From Saposhnikovia divaricata (lineage: Eukaryota; Streptophyta; Magnoliopsida; Apiales; Apiaceae), in contig CM071598.1 of assembly GCA_036435485.1 (NCBI GenBank), forward strand, positions 179,252,148 through 179,316,147: 64,000 nucleotides of DNA, given 5' to 3'. The notes under the pieces were generated by a model. The model saw only the letters and a program-made list of their open reading frames with translations, had not been told where the DNA came from and did not search any database. Positions 1 to 12,140 of this stretch are shown one piece after another. The position numbers and the translations under genes are program-made. The first letter of the stretch is position 1; the number at the start of each line of letters is the position of its first letter.

Positions 1-142
1 GATGATAATTATCCTAGTGATAGTGGTGGAAACAATTTTGTTATTGGCAATACCAATGTCACTGGAAATTAATCATCAAGTCATTCTGGCAACAACTCGA
101 GGGAAGTAAACAAAGGATTCACTAGTCAAACATAACATCACA

Positions 143-355
143 ATGAAGAACAAGGTGATTCATCAAGATCCAACTTTCTCAGACGGTGTGTTTGGAATAG
201 AGCTGATCATTGGTGATCCAGATGTTGTAGTAAGAACTAAAATGGCTTCTCAGAATCAAGGTATAGAATCTAAGAAATCTGAGAAAGCAATTGTGAATCT
301 GGAACAACAAGAAACGTGGAAGTTGGTGCCAAGGTTTGAGCGCCAAGTAACTGGT
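143..355 (+). pseudogene. Ty1/copia pol remnant
   Basis: A 100-codon open frame starts here. Its stretch around ETWKLVPRFERQVTG (about 300-355) resembles the entry into plant Ty1/copia reverse transcriptase, where a Trp-x-Leu-Val-Pro motif precedes the catalytic core. No catalytic RT motif follows; the frame runs into AT-rich DNA. The downstream run of GGGGGAG tracts and an LTR-like block to about 5.0 kb fits a decayed copia element on the plus strand. The match is short, so the call is tentative. Confidence 0.35.
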
Positions 356-1940
356 ATGACATTCTTTTCGAATTCTATCTTGTCATCTTTCTATAAGAAT
401 TGTCATAATCATTCTAATGCGTTAATCCATGTTTCTTTATTTTAGAATAATAATTTTCTCTAAAAATATTTTTCTCTAATTCTCTAGTTAGAATTTTTGA
501 GGAAGCTATTTTAATTAAAAATTTCATTATTTTAAAATAAGTGCCATATTTATGATAGTTTATTAAATCATATTTTCTCTCTAAATAATTTTCTAGTAGA
601 AAGTTGTTTTGTCAGAAAATATATGGATTTGCTAACCTATTATAAATACTCTTGTATATACTTAATGTTTTTGTACATGTATTTAATTTTTAAATGTTAA
701 TCTTATTTATCATGTTTTGTAGTGTTTGTCTTTTTATTTTAGTCGTATGTTCGTTTATAGTTTAAGCTATGTAAATTATTAAATTATGTATAGTTTTACT
801 ATTTTTATTTGTTTCTATACTAATTCGAATTTGAATTTTTCTTTTCTTATAGTTTTTATTTTGTATAATTATTATGTATATTATTTCTTATTTTTGTATA
901 TTCTTTTTCATATGTATATAACTAGTTTGTATAGTTTTTACAATTTAGTTACTATACTTTCAAAACTTACAAGTAGGTCACTGTACTTGGTTCTTTTGTT
1001 GTTCTTCTTATTAACACACACAAAACCTGCAGTTTAAGTATAAATCTTTGTTTTGTGATTGCTGTTAACAGATCTTCGTGTTAAGGATTTAACAATTGAC
1101 CAATGTTGCCATCAAATTGGTATGTGTCTATACAATTGGTTAGGAACTAATGTTTGATTTTCAGGATCTAACAATTGGAAGACAAGACCTATCAAGTGCT
1201 AACAATTTCTAATAGTTGGTATCTATCTTACAAGACCTAAAGCATGATAAAATATTTTTGTTTGTGTTGGTTTAAACATTAACATACATTGATTTAATTA
1301 ATATTTATTAATTGAATTTTTGTCCTTGTTTTTGTTTAGTAAAACCAGCTCAAGATCTATATCTTCCCTAAATTCAAAATCTTTTTCTACACAGTTGTGA
1401 TTGCATACATTGTAAATCTTTTGAAATCACAATTGTATATCATTTCTCTAAAAGATAAATGCAACATTTTCTCAGAAAACTTTTCATTGATAAAAATGCA
1501 TTCTATCTATTGCTCACATTCTGTGATGCAGGTTCATCTACATGGAATTTTGTATTCTCACGTGTTTAGTCATAAGGTTGTAAACCCAACAACTTTTATC
1601 CCAGACTACAGTCAAACTCAAACACATTCTATCTTACCCCCTAAATGGAAGTAACCCATCAGACTAAAGGTCATCAGGGAGTAACTACACTTGATGCAGC
1701 AAACAAGGATGTGTGGGATATTCAGCTGAAGAGTCACTACCTTATACACTATCCAAAATATTTCATATGCACAAAGTGAGATTGCACACACCAAGGATGA
1801 ATTGACGGAAACCTGTAATCCAACCATTTTACGGTTATGATTATAAGTTAAAGGTTCTTTAATGAATCAAGAGTCTTCACAGACCTCGAGAGAAGGTATT
1901 GATCTCAAATGCAAAATTCAACAAGATAATTATCTAACTC
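356..1940. other. AT-rich non-coding stretch, decayed copia interior
   Basis: No convincing gene is present. The first kilobase is very AT-rich. Between about 1090 and 1210 a CAATTGG/AACAATTGG motif recurs several times, and it appears again near 2470-2520. Short open frames at 786-1037 and 1397-1654 have low-complexity translations and are treated as chance. Position suggests the degraded region between pol and the 3' LTR of the copia element. Confidence 0.3.
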
Positions 1941-1941
1941 C

Positions 1942-2285
1942 CCAGAGGGAACATCTCTGGATCCTGCGGGTAACGGATCCGACATAGGTGTGGATCGGCA
2001 ACTTGTAGACTATGATTCAGATTTACCTGATGAGTTTAACATGGTGATGTCTTCACAGACATTAGAAGGGAACCTTGATCTCAATGCTAAATTTATAGAT
2101 CATTGTTTACCTTCTCAGAATTCAAATCTGAAAACCCTAAAAAGGGAAAATTAGCAACTTGTAGATTATGACTCAGATTCATCTGACGAGTCCAACGAGG
2201 ATTTGGGATTTGCAAACTCCCATTGCACCACCAGTGACCTCTCTAGAAGGGGCTATGGTGATTTTTCCTTGCAGGTACACTAACG
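1942..2285 (+). pseudogene. Acidic repeat-containing frame of the copia element
   Basis: One reading frame stays open over about 340 bases except for a single TAG at 2152-2154. Its translation is acidic and carries two copies of a QLVDYDSD-type segment followed by D/E-rich residues, one before and one just after the stop. Similar extra frames between pol and the 3' LTR occur in SIRE/Maximus-type copia elements, where they are called envelope-like. That identification is inferred from position only. The protein family itself is not recognised. Confidence 0.3.
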
Positions 2286-3237
2286 GATGTTGGAGCTATG
2301 AGTGATATGAGTGAAACACTAGTGAGCAAGAGTGTAAACACAGAGAGGAGTGAGACACTCAACACAAATGAGTGGAGAGAAGAGTGAAACACTTGCGAGG
2401 TACACTAAACATTATCACACACTCACAGTGAGGAAGAAAATGAAACTTCCTTTCTAACAAAGCTTTATCAATTGATTTCAATGTACTCTAACGATTGGTA
2501 GAAATTGGTAACAATTTGGTATCAACTACTTTGTCAATTAGTTGAATGGAGGATTCCTCAACTAAGGGGGAGAAATATATTGAAAAAGATATATTCAAGA
2601 TCAGAAGCTTACCTTAGTAGGATATACTCAACTAAGGGGGAGAAGTATTGGGGTACAAGTAAAAGAAGAGTGAGTTAGAAAGGGGGAGCAGTAAAGACTG
2701 TGCTTAGAATGAGAAGCAAGTCTAGTTACTAAGGGGGAGCCTTAGATGGAAAAGCAAGGGGAGATACAAGGAGAATTACATCACAATACTATTCTATTAG
2801 TCTTTCAATGTACTATGCATAAAGGCTAAGTGGAAGAGTAGTAAATTCACCAGAAGTTATAGAAATGGTATTGATTCACCATTGCCTATATAGTAGGAAC
2901 AACTATTTTTCTTTAGTGAGAAAAGCTGTGTCAGAAATGGGAAGTGATTGTAAATCAAGAACTACTGATAATCACCAATGTAAGATGTGAAGGATTATCA
3001 GGTAGAGATATGAAGAATCAGAAATGAAGATGAGTTATCTATTGAAGATCAGTTCAGTGCTAGAGGAACAATCATCTATCATTTCATCAATCGAGGATTC
3101 TGGAAATGTTATATTTGAACCAGAAATTTTTTTTTTGTATTATTTACTAAGCTTTGAAGTGCTTTATATTTTTCTTGTTTAAGTGAGTTAGTTGAGTTAT
3201 CCTCTAGGTATTTGCTTGTTATTGTCTAACAAACAAA
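2286..3237. other. Copia 3' non-coding region with repeated purine tracts
   Basis: No gene is seen. AAGGGGGAG-type tracts recur near 2564, 2634, 2679 and 2729, each in a context like CTAAGGGGGAG. Plant copia elements often carry several polypurine-like tracts between pol and the 3' LTR. A T-rich run lies at about 3128-3140. Confidence 0.4.
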
Positions 3238-3248
3238 TAGGGGGAGAT
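3238..3248 (+). other. Polypurine tract of the copia element
   Basis: TAGGGGGAGAT lies directly before a TG that starts the LTR-like block. GGGGGAGATTG is the usual primer site for plus-strand synthesis in many plant Ty1/copia elements. Confidence 0.5.
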
Positions 3249-5017
3249 TGAAAGGCATATGATGTAGCCTATTTGTATTTCGAGGATACAACTCAACTTA
3301 AACAAGATCGTAGTAGTAAATAGTATATAGACTGTCACAAGAAATCTCAGAATGTATTATCCGTCAGAAGAAAAAGATCAAGGTCAATCTACATACTTGA
3401 GGAATTACTACATTGAAAGAAGCTCAGACATCTGTTCAAGCCTCAGTGAAGTATTCGTTAAAGAAGTGGATTCGTTTAAAGTGACAAAAATTTTAAAGGT
3501 GACAGAGACAGTACAGAAGAATTAAAAAGAGAGAAGAAAAGAAAAGGAACCACATCTTAGAGTCTAAATTAAAGGAAAGCCGTTGGAGTTAGTCGCTCAT
3601 GAACCAGACCGTTCATTGAGCGTCAGCAGAATTCAGTGGTACTTCTTTATTACTTTCAGTGGTTCTCGAAAAAGATTTGGCTATCAAGTGATTTTTATTA
3701 ATTCTCATTTGATTAATATAATTATGTAATTTATTTAATTAATAAATTAATTCATTCTGAATTATTTTATTAAATTAATTATCATATTAATTAACTTTGA
3801 ATTAATGTATTAATCTTATTTGATTTAATTAAGAATTTAATTAATTAATCATCACCTTTATAAATGATTAATTGATTAAGTTATTTAATTAAATTAAAAT
3901 AAAAGGATTGGGCCAAGTATTTTATTAATCAGGTGGGCTGATTATTTTACAAAAGATGAAGGGGATTATGACTTAATTTCTGTTGGGCCGAAGTGAAAAG
4001 AAAAACAAAAGTGGTCCAGTCGTTGGTTAAGAAAAAAAAAAGGAGGCCCAGTTCGATAGTTGTTGTGTCGACAAAACAGAAAGAATAAACAATTAAATTG
4101 TTTAAAACCACAACAGACAAAGAAACAATTTCACATGGGTACTGCATTAAACGATTGATAACAAGCAAGCTATCGGAGCTTTGTCGGCTGGGCTATAACG
4201 CGCCTGTGGCGCGCGTGAGACGCACGCGCCCTGAATAAAATGGACAAAAGCCCGCGTGCAGCTCAGTTCCTTCTCCTGCAACTGTGCTTTGTGTTCAGCA
4301 GAAATTATTTTGTTATAAACAAATCATACAGCCGTGTATGTTTTGTTTAGTAAATAATTAAGTCATACCGACACAAATATTAAGTCATACCGAGCCATAT
4401 GCAAGTCATATTAGTTTATTTCTAAGTCATATCAAGGAGATTTGTGTCAGTTTATGTCATACCAATCAGCCTCAATATATCTATTAAGTCATACTGAAGG
4501 TTCAATATGACCTGTTAAGTCATACCGACAGATTCAAGAGGCAGCAGCTGATTTTGTTTAAATACAAAATGAAGACACAGCAGGCAGAAAATAATAAGAA
4601 CACATCAGAAAAATCCCAGCAGCTCCATTTTCTCTCCCAAGCTCAAGAACAAATTAATTTCTGTAAAATCAAGTTCATCTCTCTTGTAATATTTTATCCG
4701 GTGGAACTTGTTTATTTATTGTTCTTGTACTACTAGCGAATTAAGTTTCCTAGTTCTAATCTTGATTTTTATTAACTAAATTTAGAAAAGTTCATGTTGA
4801 ATTTTCTAAATTAGTTTTTATCAACTTGATTAAATTCTGTACTGAAATTGTAACACCCATCAAGTTAATATATTTTTATATTCAACTTGAAATTTGTTTC
4901 AATTTATTCCGCTCAAATTTGTCAAAATATAAATTAAATTTATTTGGACAAATTTCGATAAAACAGTATAGATTGTATTCAACCCCCCGCCCTTCTACAA
5001 TCTTATCGGGCCTAACA
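3249..5017 (+). mobile_element. Ty1/copia 3' LTR (probable)
   Basis: The block runs from TGAAAGGC, just after the polypurine tract, to CCTAACA at 5011-5017. The last 40 bases (a C-rich run, then CTTCTACAATCTTATCGGGCCTAACA split around 5000) look like the 3' end of SIRE-type copia LTRs. Inside are a GC-rich patch at 4195-4260, a cluster of AAGTCATA motifs and AT-rich sequence. The 5' LTR is outside the window, so length (about 1.77 kb) and ends cannot be confirmed by comparison. Gypsy-type gag sequence starts immediately after it. Confidence 0.5.
4350..4530 (+). repeat. Cluster of AAGTCATA motifs in the copia LTR
   Basis: The core AAGTCATA or TTATGTCATA recurs about eight times in 180 bases, often as TAAGTCATACCGA, with irregular 15-40-base spacing. 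It lies in the likely U3 part of the LTR and could be a promoter or enhancer module. Function is not shown by the sequence. Confidence 0.5.
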
Positions 5018-5045
5018 GGTACAGATCCATACTACGGATCTCCCC

Positions 5046-7270
5046 GTGAATACCAACCCAATGTATGGGCTGCCCAACTACCCCCCTGTTCGAGAACCTG
5101 GACAGAGTGGTCATGCTTTGCAGATCCGAGATCGCGAGTATCTGGACTACTCCGGCCCCTATACTACTGATTCGACATCTGAGGATGACGATGATGACCG
5201 TGACGAAGCCCCAAGAAGGCGACGTGCTAGTAGAGAGCCCCGAAGGAGGGCCCGAAGAATCCATGATGGACCTCCACAAACGACTGAGGAAAGGATCAAG
5301 GCTCATGAGGCTGAGATCTAGAGGCTGAAAGATGACGCCGCCAGAGAGCAAGCAAGGCAGAATCAAAGTCTGCATCGACCTCCTCCAATCTCAGGAAGGG
5401 TTCCCGTCATAGATCTGGAGAGGTCGTCTAGGAGACGAAGAAGGGCCGATACCTCAACTGAAGGAGCAACGAGGGCGGAAACCCCAGAAATAACCCCAAG
5501 GATCTGATGCCGCTAGATCTTGATGATCCAACACCTCCGTTCACTGAGGAGGTGATGAATGCCCGCATCTCAAAGAAAATCAAGATGCCGACGATCAAGG
5601 CCTATGATGGAACAGGCGATCCTGAAACTCATGCCAGGACATTCACAGCTGCACTACTGGTGCAACCTGCTAGTGACGCCTTAAAGTGTAGGGCGTTCCC
5701 TCAAACCCTACCGGGTATGGCTCAAAGGTGGTATAGCAGGCTACCTGCAAATTCGATTGGCTCTTTCAAGGAGTTGAAGAATGCCATTGTTAGCCAAATC
5801 ATTAGTGGAAGAGTTCATGAAAAAAGTCCTGCATCCCTCATGTATGTGGTGCAGGGGAAGAACGAGAATCTAAGGGATTATCTCAAGCGATTCACCAAGG
5901 AGACATTGAATATTACATATCTGGAGAATAAAGTGGCCATGGTAGCCTTGGAACACGGAACCACTGATCCTTTCTTCAAGAGGTCATTGGCAAAGCATCC
6001 TCTTGAGAACATGGTCGAGCTCCAACGAAGGGCCGACAAGTATATCAAGGCAGAGGATAGCATGAAAAAAGAAGCTGCTGGAGGCAATGGCAAGGGCTCC
6101 AATGACTTTAAGAAACGGAATAAAGAACAAGAGTATGATGCTAGGGACAAGTATCCCCAGACTAGCAAGGATTCTGAATCACCACCGAAGAAGAGTTTGG
6201 GACCAAGATTCAACGACTATGCAAGACTAAATGCTCCTAGGAGTCAGATCTTGTTAGATATTGAGAAAGACAAAGATTTTCGATGGTCGAAGCCACTTAG
6301 GGGTGATCCCGCAAAGAGAAACAAGGATCAGTACTGTAGATTCCACCGCGATGTGGGGCATGATACAGATGATTGTAGGCAGTTGAAGGATGAGATTGAA
6401 TTCTTGATCCGAAAAGGAAAGCTGAACAAATTCACCAAGGGTGATGATCGTGGAACTCAAAGGAGGGATTATGATAGAAGAGACAATGATAGAAGGGATG
6501 ATGATCGAGGTCGGGATCGTAACCCACAGCCCCGAGGGCCAGTTATTAACATGATTTGGGGAGGCCCGACAGCGGCCGGTACAACCCGAAACTCTCGAAA
6601 GGCATATGCCAGAGAAGTGATGCACATCGTGGGAGAAGCCCCGAAGCGTGCCAGGACTGAGATAGCAATTGGTTTCGATGACTCAGACCTCGAAGGGGTG
6701 AAGTTTCCCCATGACGACCCGTTGGTCATAACCCCTGTGATTGGGAACTCAGAAGTGAAGCGAGTCTTGATGGACAATGGAGCTTCCGTTGACATTCTGT
6801 TTCATGATACATTTGTGAAGATGGGGTACAATGATTTTCAATTGACCCCCAATAACATGCCTATATATGGATTTAATGGAGTAGAATCCAAAGTTGAATG
6901 GACTATTCAGTTGCCTATAACTATTGGACAGGAGCCCAAGGAGGCCATTCAGATGTTGAACTTCTTGGTAATCAAGGCAGTTTCAACGTACAACGCTATT
7001 CTCGGAAGGACTGAACTTCATGCATTCAAGGCTGTTGCCTCAACGTATCATATGAAGATCAAGTTCCCAACCAGGAATGGCGTTAGAGAACATAAAGGTG
7101 ATCAAAAGATGGCACAAAGATGTTATGTAGCCTCGTTAAGGCCTAATAGAGTCGGGGGCCAAGTCCTTCCAATTGAAGACATGGATGTCCGCATAAGAAA
7201 GGAACACCAAAAAGGCCAGCAGAGGACATCACACAGAAGCCATGGACAGCCATTGAGGCTAAGGCGTTAA
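5046..7270 (+). pseudogene. Tat-lineage Ty3/gypsy gag-protease, broken
   Basis: The N-terminal gag part (5046-5321) is D/E- then R-rich and ends at an in-frame TAG, after which the frame continues to about 5505. A frame change then leads into a 587-codon frame from 5507. That frame has a Retrotrans_gag domain (about residues 25-190), a zinc-knuckle-like YCRFHRDVGHDTDDC segment near residue 276, an R/D-rich linker, and an aspartic protease with DNGASVDIL at residue 423 and a LGRTELHAF-like flap-side motif near 500. In plant Tat elements the active site is usually DTGAS or DSGAS; DNGAS is a common variant. The C-terminus drifts into a duplicated RNase H fragment. The stop and frame change make this copy non-functional. 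Confidence 0.85.
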
Positions 7271-7470
7271 CTAACTTCGTGGTTGAATGTACCATTGGCA
7301 ACCAAGAAGTCGGGGGGCAGGAGGTAGTACCCCAAGCAGGAAGTGAACTTCAGAATAAGAATGATGATACCAGAAGGAATGGCGGACGCTCTATTTTGAT
7401 GGAGCATCAAAAACAAAATCAAGTGATGCAGGCCTAGTCTTGCAATGCACCGATGGGCTCAAGTTATCCT
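7264..7470 (+). repeat. Misplaced duplicate of the archaeal RNase H linker
   Basis: The bases encoding TNFVVECTIGNQEVGGQE and then YFDGASKTKS match 9909-10120 closely, but with an internal deletion and several changes. The segment belongs at the RNase H to archaeal RNase H junction of this same element, so here, upstream of RT, it is an out-of-place partial duplication. It joins directly to the protease frame. Confidence 0.7.
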
Positions 7471-7692
7471 AGTAGGACTTAGCTTCATCTAGTAGAAGCA
7501 GAAATAAGGTTCATTGAAACCATTGCAGAGCATGTTGCTCCGAGTAGGACAATAGTACTCTATCACCCGATGAGTGCAAGTCAAGGATGAACGAAAACCG
7601 AAAATAAAAGAATAACGAATGGAAAACAAACAAATGCATAGGTGAAGATCCCGAAGGGTCAAAGCCATGAAAGGCCGAGGATGTTAAGGACT

Positions 7693-8309
7693 AGCTACTC
7701 TTCAATACTTATCAAGGACCTGGATTAAGGATCCAAGGATGAAGGCCAATAGATAACCTTAAGCAAGGATTAAGAAGTTCAAGCAAGCTCTCGTCTCAGA
7801 AGTTTAAAAGGCAAGAAGCCAACGGGATTGCATTTATCGAAATCTATATCGAGGAATCAACCCCGAATCCTAGGTTGAAGAACAGAAGCTGTTAGCCATG
7901 AAGGCCAAGGTTAGTTATGAAGGCCAAAGTCGAGGGGGGGTCATGAACCTCCAATTAAGATCGAAAGGTTGAAACTTCATGTTGACTTGAAAACCAAAAT
8001 GAGCTACTCTTCAATACTTATTAAGGACCTGGATTAAGGATCCAAGGATGAAGGCCAATAGATAACCTTAAGCAAGGATTAAGAAGTTCAAGCAAGCTCT
8101 CGTCTCAAAAGTTTAAAAGGCAAGAAGCCAACGGGATTGCATTTATCGAAATCTATATCGAGGAATCAACCCCGAATCCTAGGTTGAAGAACAGAAGTTG
8201 TTAGCCATGAAGGCCAAGGTTAGTTATGAAGGCCAAACTTGAGGGGGGGTCATGAACCTCTAATTAAGATCCAAAGGTTGAAACTTCATGTTGACTTGAA
8301 AACCAATAT
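7693..8309 (+). repeat. Tandem duplication, 309-bp period
   Basis: Two near-identical units start with AGCTACTCTTCAATACTTAT at 7693 and 8002 and end around TTGACTTGAAAACCAA. They differ at only a few bases. The content is non-coding and rich in AAGG and GAAGGCCAA motifs. It lies between the protease and RT of the Tat element. Confidence 0.9.
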
Positions 8310-8589
8310 GTAATTTTGAAAACCTCCTAGAGAAGGTTCAAGACCTTGTGGGGCTAACCAGAAACCCCCTGGCCTTGGACTAGCAGCTCTGATAGATATT
8401 TCGGTGATTTAAAACACCATTGAGATTGAAAATCCTTGATTTCAAACTTTGGCGTTCAACCTTTGAACATCGACGTTCAACACCCAAGACCAAGACAAAC
8501 ATTGAAGCCATGACGGCCAAGCGAGCTGAGAAGTTACTTATACGGGAGCATCTTTGAAAAAACCCCTGAAGGGCAAGTTGATAGCATTC

Positions 8590-10590
8590 TTGTAAGAAAA
8601 TAGCGATGTGTTTGCTTGGACTGTAGCTGATATGCCAGGGATTGATCCCCAACTCATAACTCACAAGTTGAATGTTGATCCGGGGCGGAAGATAATAAAA
8701 CAGAAAAGAGAAATTTTGCTCCTAAAAGGCAGGAGGCCATTAAACAAGAAGTTGACAAGCTCTTAGAGGCTGGGTTTGTTGAAGAGCTTCAGTTTCCCGA
8801 ATGGTTAGCTAACCCGGTGATGGTCAAGAAAGCAAATGGAAAGTGGAGGATGTGTATAGACTTCACTGATTTGAATGATGCATGTCCAAATGATTGTTTT
8901 CCCTTGCCAATGATAGACATGTTGATAGCCGCCACAACTGGACATGAGATGTTGAGCTTCATGGATGGGTTCAACGGCTACAATCAGATTAAGATGAACG
9001 AGGATGACATCCCTAAGGTATCTTTCATAACTGGCTTTGGTGTTTTCTGCTATATTGTTATGGATTTTGGTCTAAAGAATGCAGGAGCTACTTACCAACG
9101 ATTGGTGAATAAGATATTCGCCCATCTGATTGGAAAAACCATGGAGGTCTATGTTGATGACATGTTAGTCAAGAGCCTACTCAAGGCAGATCACATTAAG
9201 CACCTCAGAGAGGCATTCGAAGTGCTGAGGCACCACAAGATGATGTTGAATCCAGCCAAGTGTGCTTTTGGCGTTGGGTCTGGAAAGTTCTTGGGTTTGA
9301 TGGTTTCAAAAAGAGGCATAGAGGCCAATCCCGACAAGATCAAAGCAATCTTAGACATGGAACCACCCCGTTCTGTGAGGGACGTACAGAAGTTAACCGG
9401 CAGAGTGGCCGCTCTAGGGAGATTCATCTCCAAGTCTGGTGATAAGTGCTTGCCTTTCTTTCAAGCATTGAAGAAGGTGAAAAATTTTGAATGGACTAAT
9501 AAAAGCCAAGAGGCCTTTGAACAGTTGAAGAAGTACATGGCCAAAGCCCCGTTGTTGGCCAAGCCAAGTCCCGGAGAGACTCTTTATCTGTATCTAGCAG
9601 TGTCTGAACAAGCATTGAGTATCGTCCTCATTAAAGAAGAGAACAAGGTTCAGAGGCCCATCTACTATGTAAGCAAGGTACTCCACGGAGCCGAGTTAAA
9701 TTACTCATCCATCGAGAATTTGCTTTGGCATTGATAACAGCTTCAAGGAAACTACGACCGTACTTTCAGTCACATAAAATCGAAGTCCTGACGGACCAGC
9801 AATTGAGGAACATATTGCACAGCCCGAAAGCAAGTGGAAGATTGATTAAGTGGGCAATCGAACTTGGAGATTTTGACATCACGTATAAGTCTCGAACGGC
9901 CATCAAGGCTCAGGCATTGGCTGACTTCGTGGTTGAATGTACCATTACCAACCAAGAAGTCGGGGGGCAGGAGACGGTAACCACCCCTGAAAGTGGAGAT
10001 AAAGATGAAGAACTTGTATCTGATCAAAAGGAATATTGGGTGCTCTATTTTGATGGAGCATCAAAAACAAAATCTAGTGGCGCAGGCTTAGTGTTGCAAA
10101 GCCCCGATGGGTTCACAGTTGAGTATGCTTTGAAGTTAGATTTTCCTACTACCAACAATGAAGCTGAATATGAAGCCTTGATAGCCAGATTGGGCTTGGC
10201 CAGAATACCGAGGGTCAAGAACCTCAAAGTTTTTATAGATTCAAGACTGGTAGTCTCGCAAGTGAATGGTGAATTTGAAGCTAAGGATGAAACTATGACA
10301 AAGTATTTGAGAGTTGTGAAGGCTGTTATGACTCAATATGATGAGCGCTATGAGGAACGCATTCCAAGAAATGAGAACATTAAGGCTGCTACCCCATTTA
10401 AGTTCGCCTCTTTTGAGATAGAAAATTATGCGGAGAGTTTTTACTTCCAGGTCCTGAAGACCCCACCATCGATTCAAAATTGGTAGCACCAATTGATGTA
10501 AGCTGAAGGATAGACTCTCTCAAAGCTCATCTTAAAACTGGTTGTCCCCTTGATAATGCCTTGAAAGCACAGAAACTATTAGTGAGAATG
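8590..10590 (+). pseudogene. Tat-lineage Ty3/gypsy RT, RNase H and archaeal RNase H
   Basis: Sequence from about 8590 (DVFAWTVADMPGIDP) through a frame change near 8710 gives the RT. Motifs include MVKKANGKWRMCIDFTDLN at 8820 and YVDD at 9150-9161. A frameshift near 9722 separates the RT (8817-9734) from RNase H (TASRKLRPYF onward, 9725). The second RNase H follows, with YFDGAS near 10045, NNEAEYEAL near 10155 and a DSRLVV motif near 10240. A second, archaeal-type RNase H after the normal one marks the Tat/Retand/Ogre lineage. A WxxPI-like linker is traceable to about 10590, but no integrase follows. Confidence 0.88.
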
Positions 10591-11384
10591 TTGAGATAAG
10601 AGGTCCTTTGTCATTCCATACTTAAAATCTTGAATCTCAAATCCCGACACAAAATTTAAGCCTTGATGGACAACAAGGCTGACTACCTCCAATCGAGCTT
10701 GTCGTTTGAGTTCAAGGACTCAAATCAAGAATCGTCAGTCAAGTTGAGACCTAAGAAAGGTTATATGAGCATAAGAAGAAGGTTGGAAACCTAGAATCAA
10801 GCTAAAGGGTTGAAAACCAACAGAGGCATGCCAGGCCTAAGGTCAAGCGCTAAGAAGCAAGTGAACTATCTTAATGATCAACAGAGAAGGAAGACCTCCT
10901 CCATGAGAAACAAGGATGATGTAAGAACTAAAGAACTTCATCACAAGGATGAGAGTCAAGGGTTGATGATAACCTTAAGACCAAGGATTCAGCAAACAAG
11001 TTAAATCCCGGAAGGTCACGAAGATTAAGAAACAAGTCGTTTGAGTTCAAGGTTCACGAAACCCTTCAAGGCATAGCAAACACCTCCATCAACATACCAA
11101 GACTGATTTTCAATTCTGAGCCAAGGTCATCTATCGTTTATAGATGAAAAAAGGGCAGAAATTACCCGCGTTCTGCAGAAATAATAGTTATAATTCATAC
11201 AAGCCAGAGAAGAAATAGCAGATATAATTGCTGGAGCTGCAAAACAAGTGACTTCTGAAAAGCTAATTACGCTTAAGGAGTTAACTAAGGAGATTAGCCG
11301 TAATTACAAGATTAGCAGTGCTAATCATAAATTAAGGATTAATATCGTTAGAAGTCACGAATGACCAAACTGACGTCTTGTGAT
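10591..11384. other. Non-coding interior of the Tat element, no integrase
   Basis: Where integrase would be expected (HHCC, then DDE), none of the three frames shows it. The sequence has the AAGG/CAAGG composition of the 7.5-8.3 kb part. A purine-rich GAAAAAAGGGCAG at about 11146 could be a polypurine tract, but the LTR that should follow cannot be delimited. Confidence 0.4.
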
Positions 11385-12140
11385 CAAGATCAAGGTTCTT
11401 GATCCTTAGGATCACGGATGATTTTAAATCCTAGATCCCTGATGACTTAATATCAAGATCAAGGTTCTTGATCCTTAAGACAACGAAGTCATGAATGACC
11501 AAAATAGTGACTTGAGATCAAGATCAAGATTCTTGATCCTCAAGACCATGAATGATTTTCAGGTCCGGGCATTTTAGCCAACCATGAAGTGGCCGACCAC
11601 GACACCCGGAGGGCCGTAGCCGACCATGAGGTGGCCGACCACGAAGCAGCCGACCACCACCCCGAGGGAGCAGCAGCCGACCACCATGCAGCTGACCACC
11701 ACCTCGGGAGGAGCTCCGGCCGACCACCCCTTGGCCGATCAGCACACGGCCGATCACCATGGATTTGGACCCTCTGGCCGATCATGAGCCAACCGACCAC
11801 GAGCTAGCCCATGATCCGGCCGATCACGGGTTAGTTCGTGGTCCTAGAACTTGAATTTTTCAGCGAATCTTGGATGATTCTCCTTGAGATCACGGATGAT
11901 TTGAGATCAAGACCAAGATTCTTGATCTTGAAGATAACAAAGTCACGAATGACCAAAATAGTGATTTGAGATCAAGATCAAGTTTCTTGATCCTTGAGAT
12001 CAAGATCAAGTTTCTTGATCCTTAAGATCAAGTTTCTTGATCCTTAGGATCACGGATGACTTGAAATTAAGATCAAGTTTCTTGATCCTTAAGATAACGG
12101 ATGACATGAGATCGAGATCAAGTTTCTCGATCCTCAAGAC
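11385..12140 (+). repeat. Minisatellite built on TTCTTGATCCTTAAGATCACGG
   Basis: Units of about 30-45 bases built from TTCTTGATCCTTAAGATC and CACGGATGA repeat roughly a dozen times in two blocks (11385-11560 and 11880-12140), split by a GC-rich block. The repeated GATCAAGATCAAG and CTTGATCC parts are complementary, so transcripts could fold into hairpins. Confidence 0.8.
11570..11850. repeat. GC-rich minisatellite with GGCCGACCAC core
   Basis: The core GGCCGACCAC or GCCGACCATGA recurs about 15 times. GC content is far above the surrounding DNA. Apparent proteins on either strand (ADHH-type or GRP-type repeats) simply reflect the repeat. Confidence 0.85.

Noticed and set aside
9150..9161. Reverse transcriptase as part of a diversity-generating retroelement or retron
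   Set aside because: YVDD lies in a Ty3/gypsy context with RNase H and archaeal RNase H; no template/variable repeats are present.
11524..11807. Histidine/aspartate- or glycine/arginine-rich proteins on both strands
   Set aside because: They are read-throughs of the GGCCGACCAC minisatellite in several frames at once.
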